DNA of 64,000 nt. Source: RPQJ01 sp963700045. GTDB lineage: Bacteria; Pseudomonadota; Gammaproteobacteria; Steroidobacterales; Steroidobacteraceae. The stretch covers positions 1-64,000 of the forward strand of contig CAVOWK010000033.1 of the NCBI GenBank assembly GCA_963700045.1, read 5' to 3'. Positions 1 through 9,084 of the stretch are shown in pieces (the stretch's first letter is position 1; every line of letters starts with the position of its first letter). The position numbers and the translations under genes are program-made. Below the pieces are notes generated by a model, which saw only the letters and a list, made by a program, of their open reading frames with translations, was not told where the DNA came from and did not search any database.

Positions 1-80
1 GCCGAGACGATGGCGCGGTCGCCGACGTTGTGGTCGGCATCGCCTCCCAGCAGCAAGATTCGCGCCCCCGCCCTCGACAT
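1..80 (-). CDS. Probable polysaccharide pyruvyl transferase family protein, N-terminal end only
   Basis: Only the first ~26 codons lie in the window; the gene runs off the left edge. The minus-strand ATG at 80 is followed by a hydrophobic strand and a glycine-rich turn (ILLLGGDADHNVGDRAIV). This resembles the start of polysaccharide pyruvyl transferase-like proteins, which often begin with ILLLG-(A/G)-D-x-(N)-x-GDRAI. A purine-rich GAGGAA lies upstream of the ATG and could be a distant ribosome binding site. The family call rests on one short motif, so it is tentative. A Rossmann-type nucleotide-binding start of another family is the main alternative. Confidence 0.4.
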   Translation of the reverse strand, partial: MSRAGARILLLGGDADHNVGDRAIVS

Positions 81-399
81 GGTCGCCTGGTTCCTCGGGC
101 CCGGCATTCCAGCCCAGGCCGATTCGACGCCGATTGCTGCCTTGCCGGACCCTTATGAGGCACAGATGCTAGTCGTCATATGACTGCCGACTGCGGACGT
201 GCATCACAGTTTCCGCAACGCTCGAGCAGCATTGCGGCTACGGCATCCACATTAATTACCGGCCGTAACCTACTGATATGTATATTTTTTGATAAGGACG
301 GAGGAAGCCGTTGCGCTGCAGCGATCCCACGCGACGACTTAAATCACTGTCCGGTAACCCCAAAAGGGTGCCGGGGCTGGCGTGAACCCCCGCCGGGGT
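81..399. other. Intergenic stretch with no convincing gene
   Basis: This stretch lies between the left-edge gene and the phospholipase D fragment. It contains a more AT-rich patch (about 240-300) that could hold promoter elements, but no clear -35/-10 pair was identified. The open frames here are short and have no recognisable motif. Confidence 0.4.
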
Positions 400-642
400 C
401 TACAGGTGTTGCTCGAACATGTGCCCGATCGACTTGCGGAAGCGTTCGATCACGTCCTCGGGTGCCTCGAACTCCGCCGCCTGCGCCGGCGTCACCTCGC
501 GGCTGTAGCTGAGGTCGTTCCTGAAGAACGCATCGCGGAGTTGACCTGACAACTCTGGCTGTTCGACAACCAATGCCGACTCGCTGTTCAGCTGCTCGCT
601 GCGCGGGTCGAGATTGTAGGAACCAACCAGGCTGCGGCGACC
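400..642 (-). pseudogene. Duplicated 3' fragment of the phospholipase D-type gene
   Basis: This piece is a close copy of the last ~77 codons of the complete gene at 9085-10662, including its own TAG stop at 400-402. It begins just after the second HKD motif of the full protein (region reading VGSYNLDPRSEQLN). The match stops at about 642, within a GACCGTC shared with the full gene, where IS5-type transposase sequence starts. It cannot make a functional enzyme. Fragment and full gene lie in the same orientation about 8.7 kb apart, so they flank the TIR region as direct repeats. Confidence 0.85.
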
Positions 643-1108
643 GTCCTCCGATCCCGGTGAAGCGGATGCTGCGGATCTACTTCCTGCAACTGTGGTTCAA
701 TCTGTAGGATCCAGCGGTCTAGGAATCGCTGTACGACTCGGTCGCGATGCGCACTCTCGTCGGCATCGACCTCGGCGTCGAAGGCACGCCGAACTCTACG
801 AAGAGCAAGGACGGCGAGCGCAACCCGGAGATGCATCAGACGGCGAAGGGCAAGCAGTGGTACTTCGGTATGAAGGCGCACATCGGCGTCGACAGCCAAA
901 CCAAGCTCGTGCACACGATCCTGGTGTCGGCCGCCAACGTGCACGATCGCGAGGCGCTGCCGTAGTCGAGCACGTGTTCGGCGTGATCAAGAACATCTTC
1001 GGCTTCAAGAAGACCGACTATCGGGGTCTGGCGAAAAACCTGCACCGGCTGGAAGTGACCGCTGCGCGGATCCGTTTAATCGATCAACCTGAGGTCCGTC
1101 AAACGGGG
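643..1108 (+). pseudogene. IS5-family transposase remnant (copy 1)
   Basis: Translation gives the typical IS5 N-terminus (MLRIYFLQLWFNL) and then GIDLG, followed by an internal jump to the central region (STKSKDGERNPEMHQTAKGK, then WYFGMKAHIGVDSQTK). After DREALP comes a stop and a second jump to the C-terminal VEHVFGVIKNIFGFKKT region. In-frame stops occur near 705 and 720. Much of the DDE catalytic core is missing, so it is inactive. From about 788 onward the sequence is repeated in inverted orientation at 8508-8828, including the same DREALP/VEHVFG deletion, so that deletion is older than the duplication. Confidence 0.85.
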
Positions 1109-1927
1109 GCCACACCAGGTTGCCGGCGCAGGCCTCCCAACGTACGCTCTCGGCTACCCACTGCCACGGACGCCGGCGGAACGGCCCTCACGGATCATCC
1201 GCCCGTTGTGTCAACGGCTCAAGAACGCGATGGTCACGATCGAGGGCCGCATGAGTGACGATTTCAGATACCGGGCCTTCATCAGCTACAGCCACACCGA
1301 CGAAGTGTGGGCGAAGTGGCTGCACAAGTCGCTCGAGACCTACCGACTGCCGAGGCACCTTGTCGGACGCGAGACGGAGTTCGGCCCGGTGCCCGAGCGG
1401 CTCGCCCCGGTCTTCCGTGATCGCGACGAACTGGCGACCGCGACCAGCCTCGGCGAGACGCTGACACGGGCGCTGCAGCAGTCCGCGACGCAGATCGTCA
1501 TCTGCTCCCCGGCGGCCGCGAGATCGCGCTGGGTCAACGAGGAGATCCTCACCTACAAGCGGCTCGGCCGCGAGCACCGGATCTTCTGCCTGATCGTCGG
1601 CGGTGAGCCGGGCGACCCGCAGCAGGAGTGCTTTCCGCACGCGCTGCGCTTTCAGATGGGGGTCGACGGCGAACTCACGCAGACCCCCAGCGAGCCGATC
1701 GCAGCCGACATCCGCCCCGGCAAGGACAGCAAGCTCGACGGCAAGCTGAAGCTCGTCGCAGGCATGCTCGGTGTCGGGCTCGACGAGCTGAAGCAGCGCG
1801 AGGCGCACCGCCAGAAAGTCCGCATGACGATCGTCGTCGGCGGGTCGCTCGCCGGCATGGCGATCACCTCCACGCTCGCGGCGGCCGCGTGGTTCGCACG
1901 TAACGAGGCGGAACGCCAGCGGTTCCG
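788..1927 (+). repeat. Left arm of ~1.14 kb inverted repeat (IS5 scar plus TIR-membrane head)
   Basis: Position p here matches position 9616-p on the opposite strand; the partner arm is 7689-8828. The arms differ by only a few substitutions seen by eye (for example V/I in APVFRD versus APIFRD). They cover the IS5 remnant, the leader upstream of the TIR gene, the TIR domain and the membrane helix. Similarity stops abruptly after the codons for RNEAERQR, just past the membrane helix. High identity implies a recent duplication or gene conversion. Confidence 0.9.
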
Positions 1928-3433
1928 CGCCCAGGAGGAGACCGAGACGGCGCGCCAGACCACGCAATTCATGATGGACATGTTCAAAATATCCGATCCG
2001 AGCGAGGCGCTCGGCAACAGGATTACGGCACGGGAAATCGTCGACAAGGGCACCAAACAGATCGATAAGGGACTCGCGGATCAGCCGGCCGCCCAGGCCG
2101 CGCTGATGGACACGATGGGTACGGTGTACACGAGCCTGGGCCTGTACGATCCTGCGATTTCACTGCTCCGACAAGTCGCTCGATCAGCGAAGGATGCTGT
2201 CCGGCGACCAGGACGACAGGGTCGCACAAAGCCTCCACCACCTGGGCGAGGCCCTGACCCTGAAGTCCGACTACGAGGCAGCCGGGCAGCGTCTGAGCGA
2301 AGCGCTAGCCCTCCGGCGGAAGTTGCACGGAGACATGCACCCCGACGTGGCCGCCACGTACTCGTCCCTGGCCGACCTCATGTCTCAGACCGGCGAATTT
2401 GCCAAGGGCGAGTCGCTCATACAGGAGGCGCTGCGGATCAGGCGTTCGCTTTTTGGGGAGGTGAGCGCCGAGGTCGCCGAGAGCATCGGCGACCTGGGTG
2501 TGAACCATGGCGAGCGCGGAGATTTCGCGCAGGCTGCGGTCTACCTGCGGCAGGCGCTCGAGCTGCAGCGAAAGCTGCACCCAACCGGTCATCCGGATCT
2601 CGCCGAGGCCATGAACAAACTCGGCTGGGCACTGATGGGCCTGAACCAGCCGGCCCAGGCCGAGCCGCTGTACCGGCTCGCTCTGCAAATGAAGCGGACA
2701 GCGCTGGGTGACACTCACCCGGAGCTGGCTGCTGACCTGAAGAACCTGGCCTTCGTACTCAAGAAGCGCAACGACTTCAACGGCGCGGCGAGCGCCTATC
2801 GCGAGGCGCTGGCCATGAATCGGAAGCTCCACGGCGACAGCCATCCGGAGATTGCGCGGACAATGGGCAACCTGGCCATCGCTCCTCTACGAGAAGGGGG
2901 ATCGTCGGGCCGGGATCGCACTCCTGCGAGACTCGCTGAACATGAGCGAGCGTGAACTGGGTCCCGAGCACCCGGACGTCGCAGCCACCGTATCGGATCT
3001 GGCTTACCTCCTGACAGGGGAAGGCGCCTATAAGGAGGCGGAGCAATTCGTGGACGAGAGTCTGGCGATTCGCCGCAAGGTCCTGGGCGACGAGAATCCC
3101 AAGGTAGGCAGCGCACTCTGCGTAAAGGCGAATCTGCTGCTGGCAATGCGCCGCTACGAGGAGGCCGGACGGACGGCCGCAGAGGCGCGGCGAATACTCG
3201 AATTGAGCCTGCCGCAGGCCGACTGGCAGGTGGCGATGGCGAAGAACCTCCAGGGCGCGGCATTCCTCGGGTTGCGTGACTACGCCGGCGCCGAGCCGCT
3301 GCTGCTCGCGAGCCTCGGTGGACTTTCCGGGGCGGCGCTTCCCGGTCTGGAGACGCAGGGGCGGGGCCGGCTCGCCGAGCTCTACATCATCCTGGGCAAG
3401 TACGCAGAGGCGAAGAAGTACGCAGGCACCTAG
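1251..3433 (+). pseudogene. TIR-membrane-TPR protein, mosaic, two frameshifts (copy 1)
   Basis: From ATG 1251 the product starts MSDDFRYRAFISYSHTDE, a TIR domain with the WVNEEI motif. Its second glutamate (E98) aligns with the catalytic Glu of NADase TIRs such as SARM1. A single membrane helix (~192-215) follows, then kinesin-light-chain-like 42-residue TPRs. The frame is lost near 2171 (one extra base, LLRKSLDQR expected) and again near 2878 (one extra base before SLLYEKGD). The remainder stays open to a TAG at 3433. Residues 1-225 match the gene at 6164-8365, whereas the TPR part is closest to the gene at 18550-20748. Start choice: GAGGG lies a few bases before this ATG and the third copy aligns here. 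It could be a true pseudogene or a functional gene with sequence errors. Confidence 0.85.
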
Positions 3434-3560
3434 ATGTCACTAGTCTCACTGCCTGTGCCGCGGCATGGGAGGCGCACTAGGGCATTCTCTCCATCCAAAA
3501 GAAAAGGGCCCCGAGACAGAGTGTGTAAAAACACTTGAGCCGAGGGCCTGAGTTGAAGAG

Positions 3561-3588
3561 GATGCCCGTGACGTCAGTCACGGGCATC
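3561..3588. repeat. 12-bp stem hairpin near the left end of the IS1182-type element
   Basis: GATGCCCGTGAC and its exact complement flank a 4-base loop (GTCA). There is no strong T-run after it. It lies inside the element, ahead of the truncated transposase frame, and may block read-through transcription or simply be part of the element end. Confidence 0.55.
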
Positions 3589-3608
3589 TTCGTATAGGCA
3601 GGCACGGG

Positions 3609-4265
3609 GTGATCGTGGCGCACGCGGTGACCGAGGAGGCGACCGACAACCGCTCACTGCAACCGATGGCGGAGGCGGCGCGCGATGCGCTCGGGGCCGA
3701 GACGCTGAAGGTCGTGGCCGATGTGGGCTACTCCAACGGCGCGCGAGTCGAGGCGCTCGAGCAGCAGGGGATCGAGGCGTACTTGCCGGTCAACCGCTCG
3801 ATCAACAGCCACGGCGACGGCGAGTTGTTCGACCGCAGCCAATTCACGTACGAGGCTGAGTCCGACCGTTATCGCTGCCCGGCCGGGCAGTGGCTGCTGC
3901 GCAAGCAGCTGCACCGGAAGGACCGCACGGTGACCTACGCCGCACCGGCGGAGAGCTGTGCGGGGTGTGCGCTGAAGGCTCGCTGCACGGGCGCTGCCCG
4001 GCGCCTTTTCACCCGCCACCTCCACGATGAAGCACTGCAGAAAGTGGCGGCCCGAACGACCGCAGCACACATGCGACTGCGGCGAGAGACCGTCGAACAG
4101 TCATTCGCGGAGCTCAAGTGGCGCACCTTCGGCCACCCACGGTTCCTGATGCGGGGGCGCAGCGGTGCAGGCAGTGAGATGGCGATCGGCGTCCTCGGCT
4201 ATAACTTGAAGCAGGCGCTGCGGGCGCTGCGCCCGGTCGGGTTAATCGCGGTGCTGGCGACCTGA
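3609..4265 (+). pseudogene. IS1182-family transposase, C-terminal part
   Basis: The 218-residue frame shows late DDE-transposase features: VVADVGYSNG, a cysteine cluster (CAGCALKARC), RLRRETVEQSFAELKWR with the last acidic catalytic region, and GYNLKQALRAL at the end. Complete IS1182 transposases are roughly twice this length. The first half and the true start are absent and an in-frame stop lies upstream, so the product would lack part of the catalytic triad. Confidence 0.8.
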
Positions 4266-4281
4266 ACCAACCGTACAAAAA

Positions 4282-4305
4282 ACAACGCCCCTCACGGGGC
4301 GTTGT
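4282..4305 (-). terminator. Rho-independent terminator, minus strand
   Basis: ACAACGCCCC and GGGGCGTTGT form a perfect 10-bp stem with a 4-base loop. Read on the minus strand the stem is followed directly by a run of T (complement of 4276-4281). It lies inside the right end of the IS1182-type element and would stop transcription coming from the lectin-like gene. Confidence 0.7.
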
Positions 4306-4382
4306 CTTGGGCGTCATCGCCAGCCCGCTTTGACACGGACTGGAGAGGGGCCCTTTTCAGCTGCAGCGCAGACGCGCCGGTA

Positions 4383-5936
4383 TCATATCTCCCGGGAAAG
4401 GCGGAAGCGCAGCCGTGATGTCCGCCGGAACGGTATACGCCAAGTCGCCTGCCCTTGGGGAACAAGACGTACCGGTACGCCTGGTAGGTGATTGCCAGCA
4501 AGTCGGGACACGAACTGGCCTTCGGCATTCTTGTTATAACCCGCCAGACAATTGTGCTTGTAGTCGTACGCCAAGGCGGCCCGAGTCACGTTCTCCAGCT
4601 TGAGCACATTGCTCGGCGAGTTCGCCTGCACTTGCGACGTACGTCCTTGATAGCCGCATCGAAGTCGGCTCGCAGCTGATCAAGGAACGGCACGATGGCG
4701 GTGTTCGTGCAGACCCCACGCACCGAATTGACGGCCTGGCGGAAGCCGATTGCCTCCGCTTCGAGCTGAAGAAGCCCGTCCGCCAACGCCGGGACACGAT
4801 TCTTGATCGGGTAGGCGTACAGCTGGTCGGAATACCTGCCGCCACTCTTAGGAGCATTGCAGAAGAACGTCGCGTTCGTCGCGAGCGTGCCCTCCTCACC
4901 GGACATGTTCACGCGAACCGTCGTAGGCGCGACACCTGCGTCGACGAAGAAAGGATAACCAGTATCATTGGGAACCTCAGATTGTCTGCAGTCATGACTG
5001 TCGACGTTGAAGAGCCCGGGGTTCTCCTCCGAAATCACGACACCTCGCGTCAGATCCGCGGGCGTGCCGTCAAGATTCGTCGACCTGATCAGCGTCAGGA
5101 CGATGTCCTTCTTGCCGGCATTTGGGAACGAATTCTCGAACGCGCGCTGGTAGGTCCGGAGATAGGCGCTGACCCCCGTCGGGAGGTTCGCAACGAGCTC
5201 CGCGCACCCCGAGGTGTTCTTTGCAGACTTGATCAGATCCAGCAGCTGCAGCGCGCCCCGGTTGGCCGGCTCCTGGATGACACAGGAATACTGCGTGATC
5301 CTGCCGGGAGCCACGACCTCCTCCACGACCGACACGACGGGCTGGCCGGGCTCATTGAAGACGACCACGTCGTTTCCGGGCGCGACGCCATCGCACTCGA
5401 CGACGTAGCCGCCAATGTTTCCGGTGTCGGTTCGTCGTTCCATTGGCGCGTAGTGGCGGAACCGACCCAACCGACCCCCAGGTAAAACTCGGCTCCGCCA
5501 GCGTCGTTGGGTTCAACCGGTGACCAGTTCGCGTACTGGCCTGGGATGTTCACGTTCGTGCCCGGTATTGGCCCTTCGTCGTTGAGCCAGAACCAATTCG
5601 CACCGGCAGCAGAATCCGTCGGATCCTGAAAGCCGCCGACCTAAACCTCGCCCGGCGAAACGCCGGATGCGCCAAGCGAAGGTCCTCGATGAACTCATTT
5701 TCAGCCTGCGACGTGATCGTCGCCAGGTAGCACGCCTGAACCGGCTCCGTCGTGGAGGACATACCCGCAGCCGCATCCTTGGCGGCTATCCAGGAAATCT
5801 CTGCGGACTTGACGACCTTGTAGGAGGATCCGTTGAAGGTGCCCTCTCCTGCCGTCTGCGCCGACGCAACGCCTGCCGCAAGACCGACCGCGAGCAGGAC
5901 CCCACCAGAGAACTTTCGAATTGTGTTCGACTTCAC
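4383..5936 (-). pseudogene. Secreted C-type-lectin-like protein, broken by frameshifts and a stop
   Basis: The GTG start at 5936 has AGGAG about 9 bases upstream and opens a classic signal peptide (GGVLLAVGLAAGVASAQ). After it comes a C-type-lectin-like fold: W..A...A then YLATITSQAENEFI, GGFQDPTDSAAG, WFWLNDEGP, EPNDAGG and WNDEP, ending GGYVVECDG. EPN and WND are the calcium/sugar-binding motifs of this fold. The frame is interrupted near 5668 (one base missing), by a TAG where Trp is expected (GEV-stop-VGG, about 5643), near 5450, and again near 4620. The ~250-residue region after the lectin domain is cysteine-containing and unrecognised. The 3' end next to the IS element is uncertain. Confidence 0.7.
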
Positions 5937-5963
5937 GATATTTGCTCCTGCAGGTGAAGAACC

Positions 5964-6000
5964 CTTATTGACATTTTCTTCTTAACCATTTGTCAATAAG
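5964..6000. promoter_or_regulatory. Palindrome upstream of the lectin-like gene
   Basis: CTTATTGACA (5964-5973) and its exact complement TGTCAATAAG (5991-6000) are separated by 17 bases. Each arm contains TTGACA, the consensus -35 element, reading in opposite directions. The minus-strand copy lies about 65 bp before the lectin gene start and could be its -35, but no good -10 follows. It could instead be an operator or a weak hairpin. Confidence 0.4.
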
Positions 6001-6163
6001 GCGGTTGCGGCGCAGTCTCCTCGCGCGACTGGTCGAAGTCAAATGTCCCCTGAGTGAGAGCGACACGACTTTGCACCCTTACGCGCTGCCATTATGTAAA
6101 CTGAGGTGGCAGCCGGCCAAACGCTACGCTACAGCGCGAAAATACATTCTGAAAACTACATTC

Positions 6164-8365
6164 TTATGACTCGCCGACGGCAGTCAGACTTGCCGCGGCG
6201 CGGTCTGGCTTGTCCCAGGAATTGTAAAGTTCGGCAACGTATTTCTGGGTCGCCTGGACTCGGAGGACGCCGGCGCTGGGGCTGGTCTCAATCACGGCCA
6301 GGCCGGCCTTCAACAGCGGTTCGGCGGCCGCATACTTCTTGAGCCGCGTCAAGGACGCGCCTTCGATTACCCCCGCCCAAGCCGTCCGCCAGTGGTCCGG
6401 GGACAGCGATTCGGCCAGTTTCAAGCGGGCCTCCTTGGACGTTGCCGCACCATCCGCGAACCGTCCCTTGGACAGGTACAGGCGCGCGAGCTCCGTCTGG
6501 GTCACCGCGACCCGCTGATGGTCATCGCCGAGCAGATTCCGTTGCATGGCGAGCGACTCAAGCAACATCGCCTCGGCCTCGTCGTAGTCCTGCTCGTCGA
6601 TGAGCCAACGCGACAGATTGGTCAGGCTCGCCGCGAGATCCGGGTGGCCTTCCGGGAACAGGCGCCGGTACATGCCCAGCGCCTCCCGCTGCATCGCTAT
6701 CGCCGCCTTCCGATCGCCCTTGTCATCGAGCACGAACGCCAGGTTGTTCATCGTAATGGCAACCTCCGGGTGCTCCTCGCCCAGACCCTGGCGGCGCAGT
6801 CTGATCACGTCCCTGAAATCCTTTTCTGCCGCGTCGAGTTTGCCCTGATCGTGTTCCACCAGGGCGAGGTTGTTCAGCGTGACGGCAATCGTGGGGTGCA
6901 GCTCGTCGTATAGCTTCCGGCTCATCGCGAGGGCTTCGCGGTAGAGCGCCTCGGCTTCGTCGTACTTGTTGTCATCCCAGAGGAGCAGGGCCAGGTTGTT
7001 CAGGCTTTCGGCAAGGTCCGGATGGTCGCCGCCATGGAGCAGCCGTCGCTGCATGACAACGGCGTCCCGAAGCATGGACTCGGCCGCCTCGTTCTGGCCC
7101 TGGTCATAAAGGTTGACTCCCAGTATCTCGAGGCCGTTGGCGACCTCGAGGTGTTCGTTGCCGTAGATCCTGCGGCGAATCTCGAGTGACTCGCGCAGCG
7201 GGACCTCCGCATCCTGGAAGCGGCCTTCGCTCGTCAGCAGTTCCGCGAGCCCGACCAGCGTTTCGGCGACCTGCGGCGCGCTGTCGCCAAGCTGCTGCCG
7301 CTGGATGCCGAGCGCCACACGGTACATCGGCTCAGCCGCCCGGTACTTCGCCTGCAGGCTCAGCACCTTGGCCAGATGCGCCATCGTCTGTGCGACGTCA
7401 GCATGCTGGTCGCCAAACTCGTGACGACGCTTGTCCAGCGCCTCCGCGAGCAGCCGGCCTGCCTCGGCATACAGACCGAGGCCCTCGTACACGCTGCCGA
7501 TGGTGTCCATCAATTTCGCCTGGATCTCCGGCTGGTCGTCCAGCTCGGTCGCGATCCGTCGGGCACCGTTGTCCAGTACTTCGCGCGCGGTGATCGTGTT
7601 GCCGCGCTCCTCGCTCGGGTCCTTCACCTTGAACAGGCCGACCATGAACTGTGCGGTCCGCGATGCGGTCTCCGCCTCCTGCTGCGCGATGACGCGCTGG
7701 CGTTCCGCCTCGTTACGTGCGAACCACGCGGCCGCCGCGAGCGTGGAGGTGATCGCCATGCCGGCGAGCGACCCGCCGACGACGATCGTCATGCGGACTT
7801 TCTGGCGGTGCGCCTCGCGCTGCTTCAGCTCGTCGAGCCCGACACCGAGCATGCCTGCGACGAGCTTCAGCTTGCCGTCGAGCTTGCTGTCCTTGCCGGG
7901 GCGGATGTCGGCTGCGATCGGCTCGCTGGGGGTCTGCGTGAGTTCGCCGTCGACCCCCATCTGGAAGCGCAGCGCGTGCGGAAAGCACTCCTGCTGCGGG
8001 TCGCCCGGCTCACCGCCGACGATCAGGCAGAAGATCCGGTGCTCGCGGCCGAGCCGCTTGTAGGTGAGGATCTCCTCGTTGACCCAGCGCGATCTCGCGG
8101 CCGCCGGGGAGCAGATGACGATCTGCGTCGCGGACTGCTGCAGCGCCCGTGTCAGCGTCTCGCCGAGGCTGGTCGCGGTCGCCAGTTCGTCGCGATCACG
8201 GAAGATCGGGGCGAGCCGCTCGGGCACCGGGCCGAACTCCGTCTCGCGTCCGACAAGGTGCCTCGGCAGTCGGTAGGTCTCGAGCGACTTGTGCAGCCAC
8301 TTCGCCCACACTTCGTCGGTGTGGCTGTAGCTGATGAAGGCCCGGTATCTGAAATCGTCACTCAT
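6164..8365 (-). CDS. TIR-membrane-TPR signalling protein (copy 2, intact)
   Basis: 733 residues. An N-terminal TIR domain (RAFISYSHTDE at ~8-18; WVNEEI with likely catalytic E98) is followed by a membrane helix at ~192-215. About ten 42-residue TPRs of kinesin-light-chain type then run to the C-terminus (A.A..L..AL..RR...G..HP.VA pattern). TIR domains with this Glu often cleave NAD+ or make cyclic ADP-ribose-type signals in bacterial immunity; that activity here is inference. The start at 8365 is chosen because GAGGG sits upstream and copy 3 aligns there; an upstream TTG (8410) is less likely. Upstream is an IS5 remnant. The first ~225 codons lie in the long inverted repeat. Confidence 0.9.
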   Translation of the reverse strand: MSDDFRYRAFISYSHTDEVWAKWLHKSLETYRLPRHLVGRETEFGPVPERLAPIFRDRDELATATSLGETLTRALQQSATQIVICSPAAARSRWVNEEILTYKRLGREHRIFCLIVGGEPGDPQQECFPHALRFQMGVDGELTQTPSEPIAADIRPGKDSKLDGKLKLVAGMLGVGLDELKQREAHRQKVRMTIVVGGSLAGMAITSTLAAAAWFARNEAERQRVIAQQEAETASRTAQFMVGLFKVKDPSEERGNTITAREVLDNGARRIATELDDQPEIQAKLMDTIGSVYEGLGLYAEAGRLLAEALDKRRHEFGDQHADVAQTMAHLAKVLSLQAKYRAAEPMYRVALGIQRQQLGDSAPQVAETLVGLAELLTSEGRFQDAEVPLRESLEIRRRIYGNEHLEVANGLEILGVNLYDQGQNEAAESMLRDAVVMQRRLLHGGDHPDLAESLNNLALLLWDDNKYDEAEALYREALAMSRKLYDELHPTIAVTLNNLALVEHDQGKLDAAEKDFRDVIRLRRQGLGEEHPEVAITMNNLAFVLDDKGDRKAAIAMQREALGMYRRLFPEGHPDLAASLTNLSRWLIDEQDYDEAEAMLLESLAMQRNLLGDDHQRVAVTQTELARLYLSKGRFADGAATSKEARLKLAESLSPDHWRTAWAGVIEGASLTRLKKYAAAEPLLKAGLAVIETSPSAGVLRVQATQKYVAELYNSWDKPDRAAASLTAVGES

Positions 8366-8828
8366 GCGGCCCTCGATCGTGACCATCGCGTTCTTGAGCC
8401 GTTGACACAACGGGCGGGCGATCCGTGAGGGCCGTTCCGCCGGCGTCCGTGGCAGTGGGTAGCCGAGAGCGTACGTTGGGAGGCCTGCGCCGGCAACCTG
8501 GTGTGGCCCCCGTTTGACGGACCTCAGGTTGATCGATCAAACGGATCCGCGCAGCGGTCACTTCCAGCCGGTGCAGGTTTTTCGCCAGACCCCGATAGTC
8601 GGTCTTCTTGAAGCCGAAGATGTTCTTGATCACGCCGAACACGTGCTCGACTACGGCAGCGCCTCGCGATCGTGCACGTTGGCGGCCGACACCAGGATCG
8701 TGTGCACGAGCTTGGTTTGGCTGTCGACGCCGATGTGCGCCTTCATACCGAAGTACCACTGCTTGCCCTTCGCCGTCTGATGCATCTCCGGGTTGCGCTC
8801 GCCGTCCTTGCTCTTCGTAGAGTTCGGC
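7689..8828 (-). repeat. Right arm of ~1.14 kb inverted repeat
   Basis: This is the partner of 788-1927, with the same content in opposite orientation: end of the IS5 remnant, leader, TIR domain and membrane helix of the second TIR gene. Such a pair can invert the 5.8 kb between the arms by homologous recombination, or homogenise the two TIR heads by gene conversion. Confidence 0.9.
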
Positions 8829-9004
8829 GCGCCGATGATCGTCGCGTCGACGATAGTACCCCGGGTGATCTTGATGCCCGTCCGAAACAGGTGGTCGTTG
8901 ACCGCGGTCAGCAGTGTTTTGCCGAGCTTGTTGCGCTCGCTCGGTAATGGACCTTGCTGCAGACTCCGCCGGTTAATCAGAGTTTCTTTAAGTATCGACC
9001 GCAA
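8508..9004 (-). pseudogene. IS5-family transposase remnant (copy 2)
   Basis: This copy keeps more of the middle than copy 1: NKLGKTLLTAVNDHLF, then GIKITRGTIVDATIIGAP, then STKSKDGERNPEMHQTAKGK. It lacks the N-terminal MLRIYF part. It shares with copy 1 the internal deletion joining DREALP to VEHVFGVIK. The catalytic core is incomplete, so it is inactive. It sits between the intact phospholipase gene and the second TIR gene. The inverted repeat ends inside it at about 8828, where the codons IGAPNS meet different sequence in copy 1. Confidence 0.85.
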
Positions 9005-9084
9005 CCTGCTAATGGGCCGATGACTTCACGATTCCGCGCCTGGGTGCACGGGTCCCGCCGCCGGTCGTAAGCGGTGTCGACGTT

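Larger units (their letters stand above)
3501..4358 (+). mobile_element. Truncated IS1182-type element with both terminal inverted repeats
   Basis: The ends carry a perfect 12-bp inverted repeat, GAAAAGGGCCCC at 3501-3512 and its complement at 4347-4358. Weaker matches extend inward (GTGT and AAA blocks) over about 32 bp. Between them lies the C-terminal part of an IS1182-like transposase on the plus strand. At 858 bp the element is well below the ~1.5 kb or more usual for complete members and lacks the 5' half of the transposase, so it could move only with help in trans. No clear target-site duplication was seen. It sits between the tail of the first TIR gene and the lectin-like gene. Confidence 0.7.
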
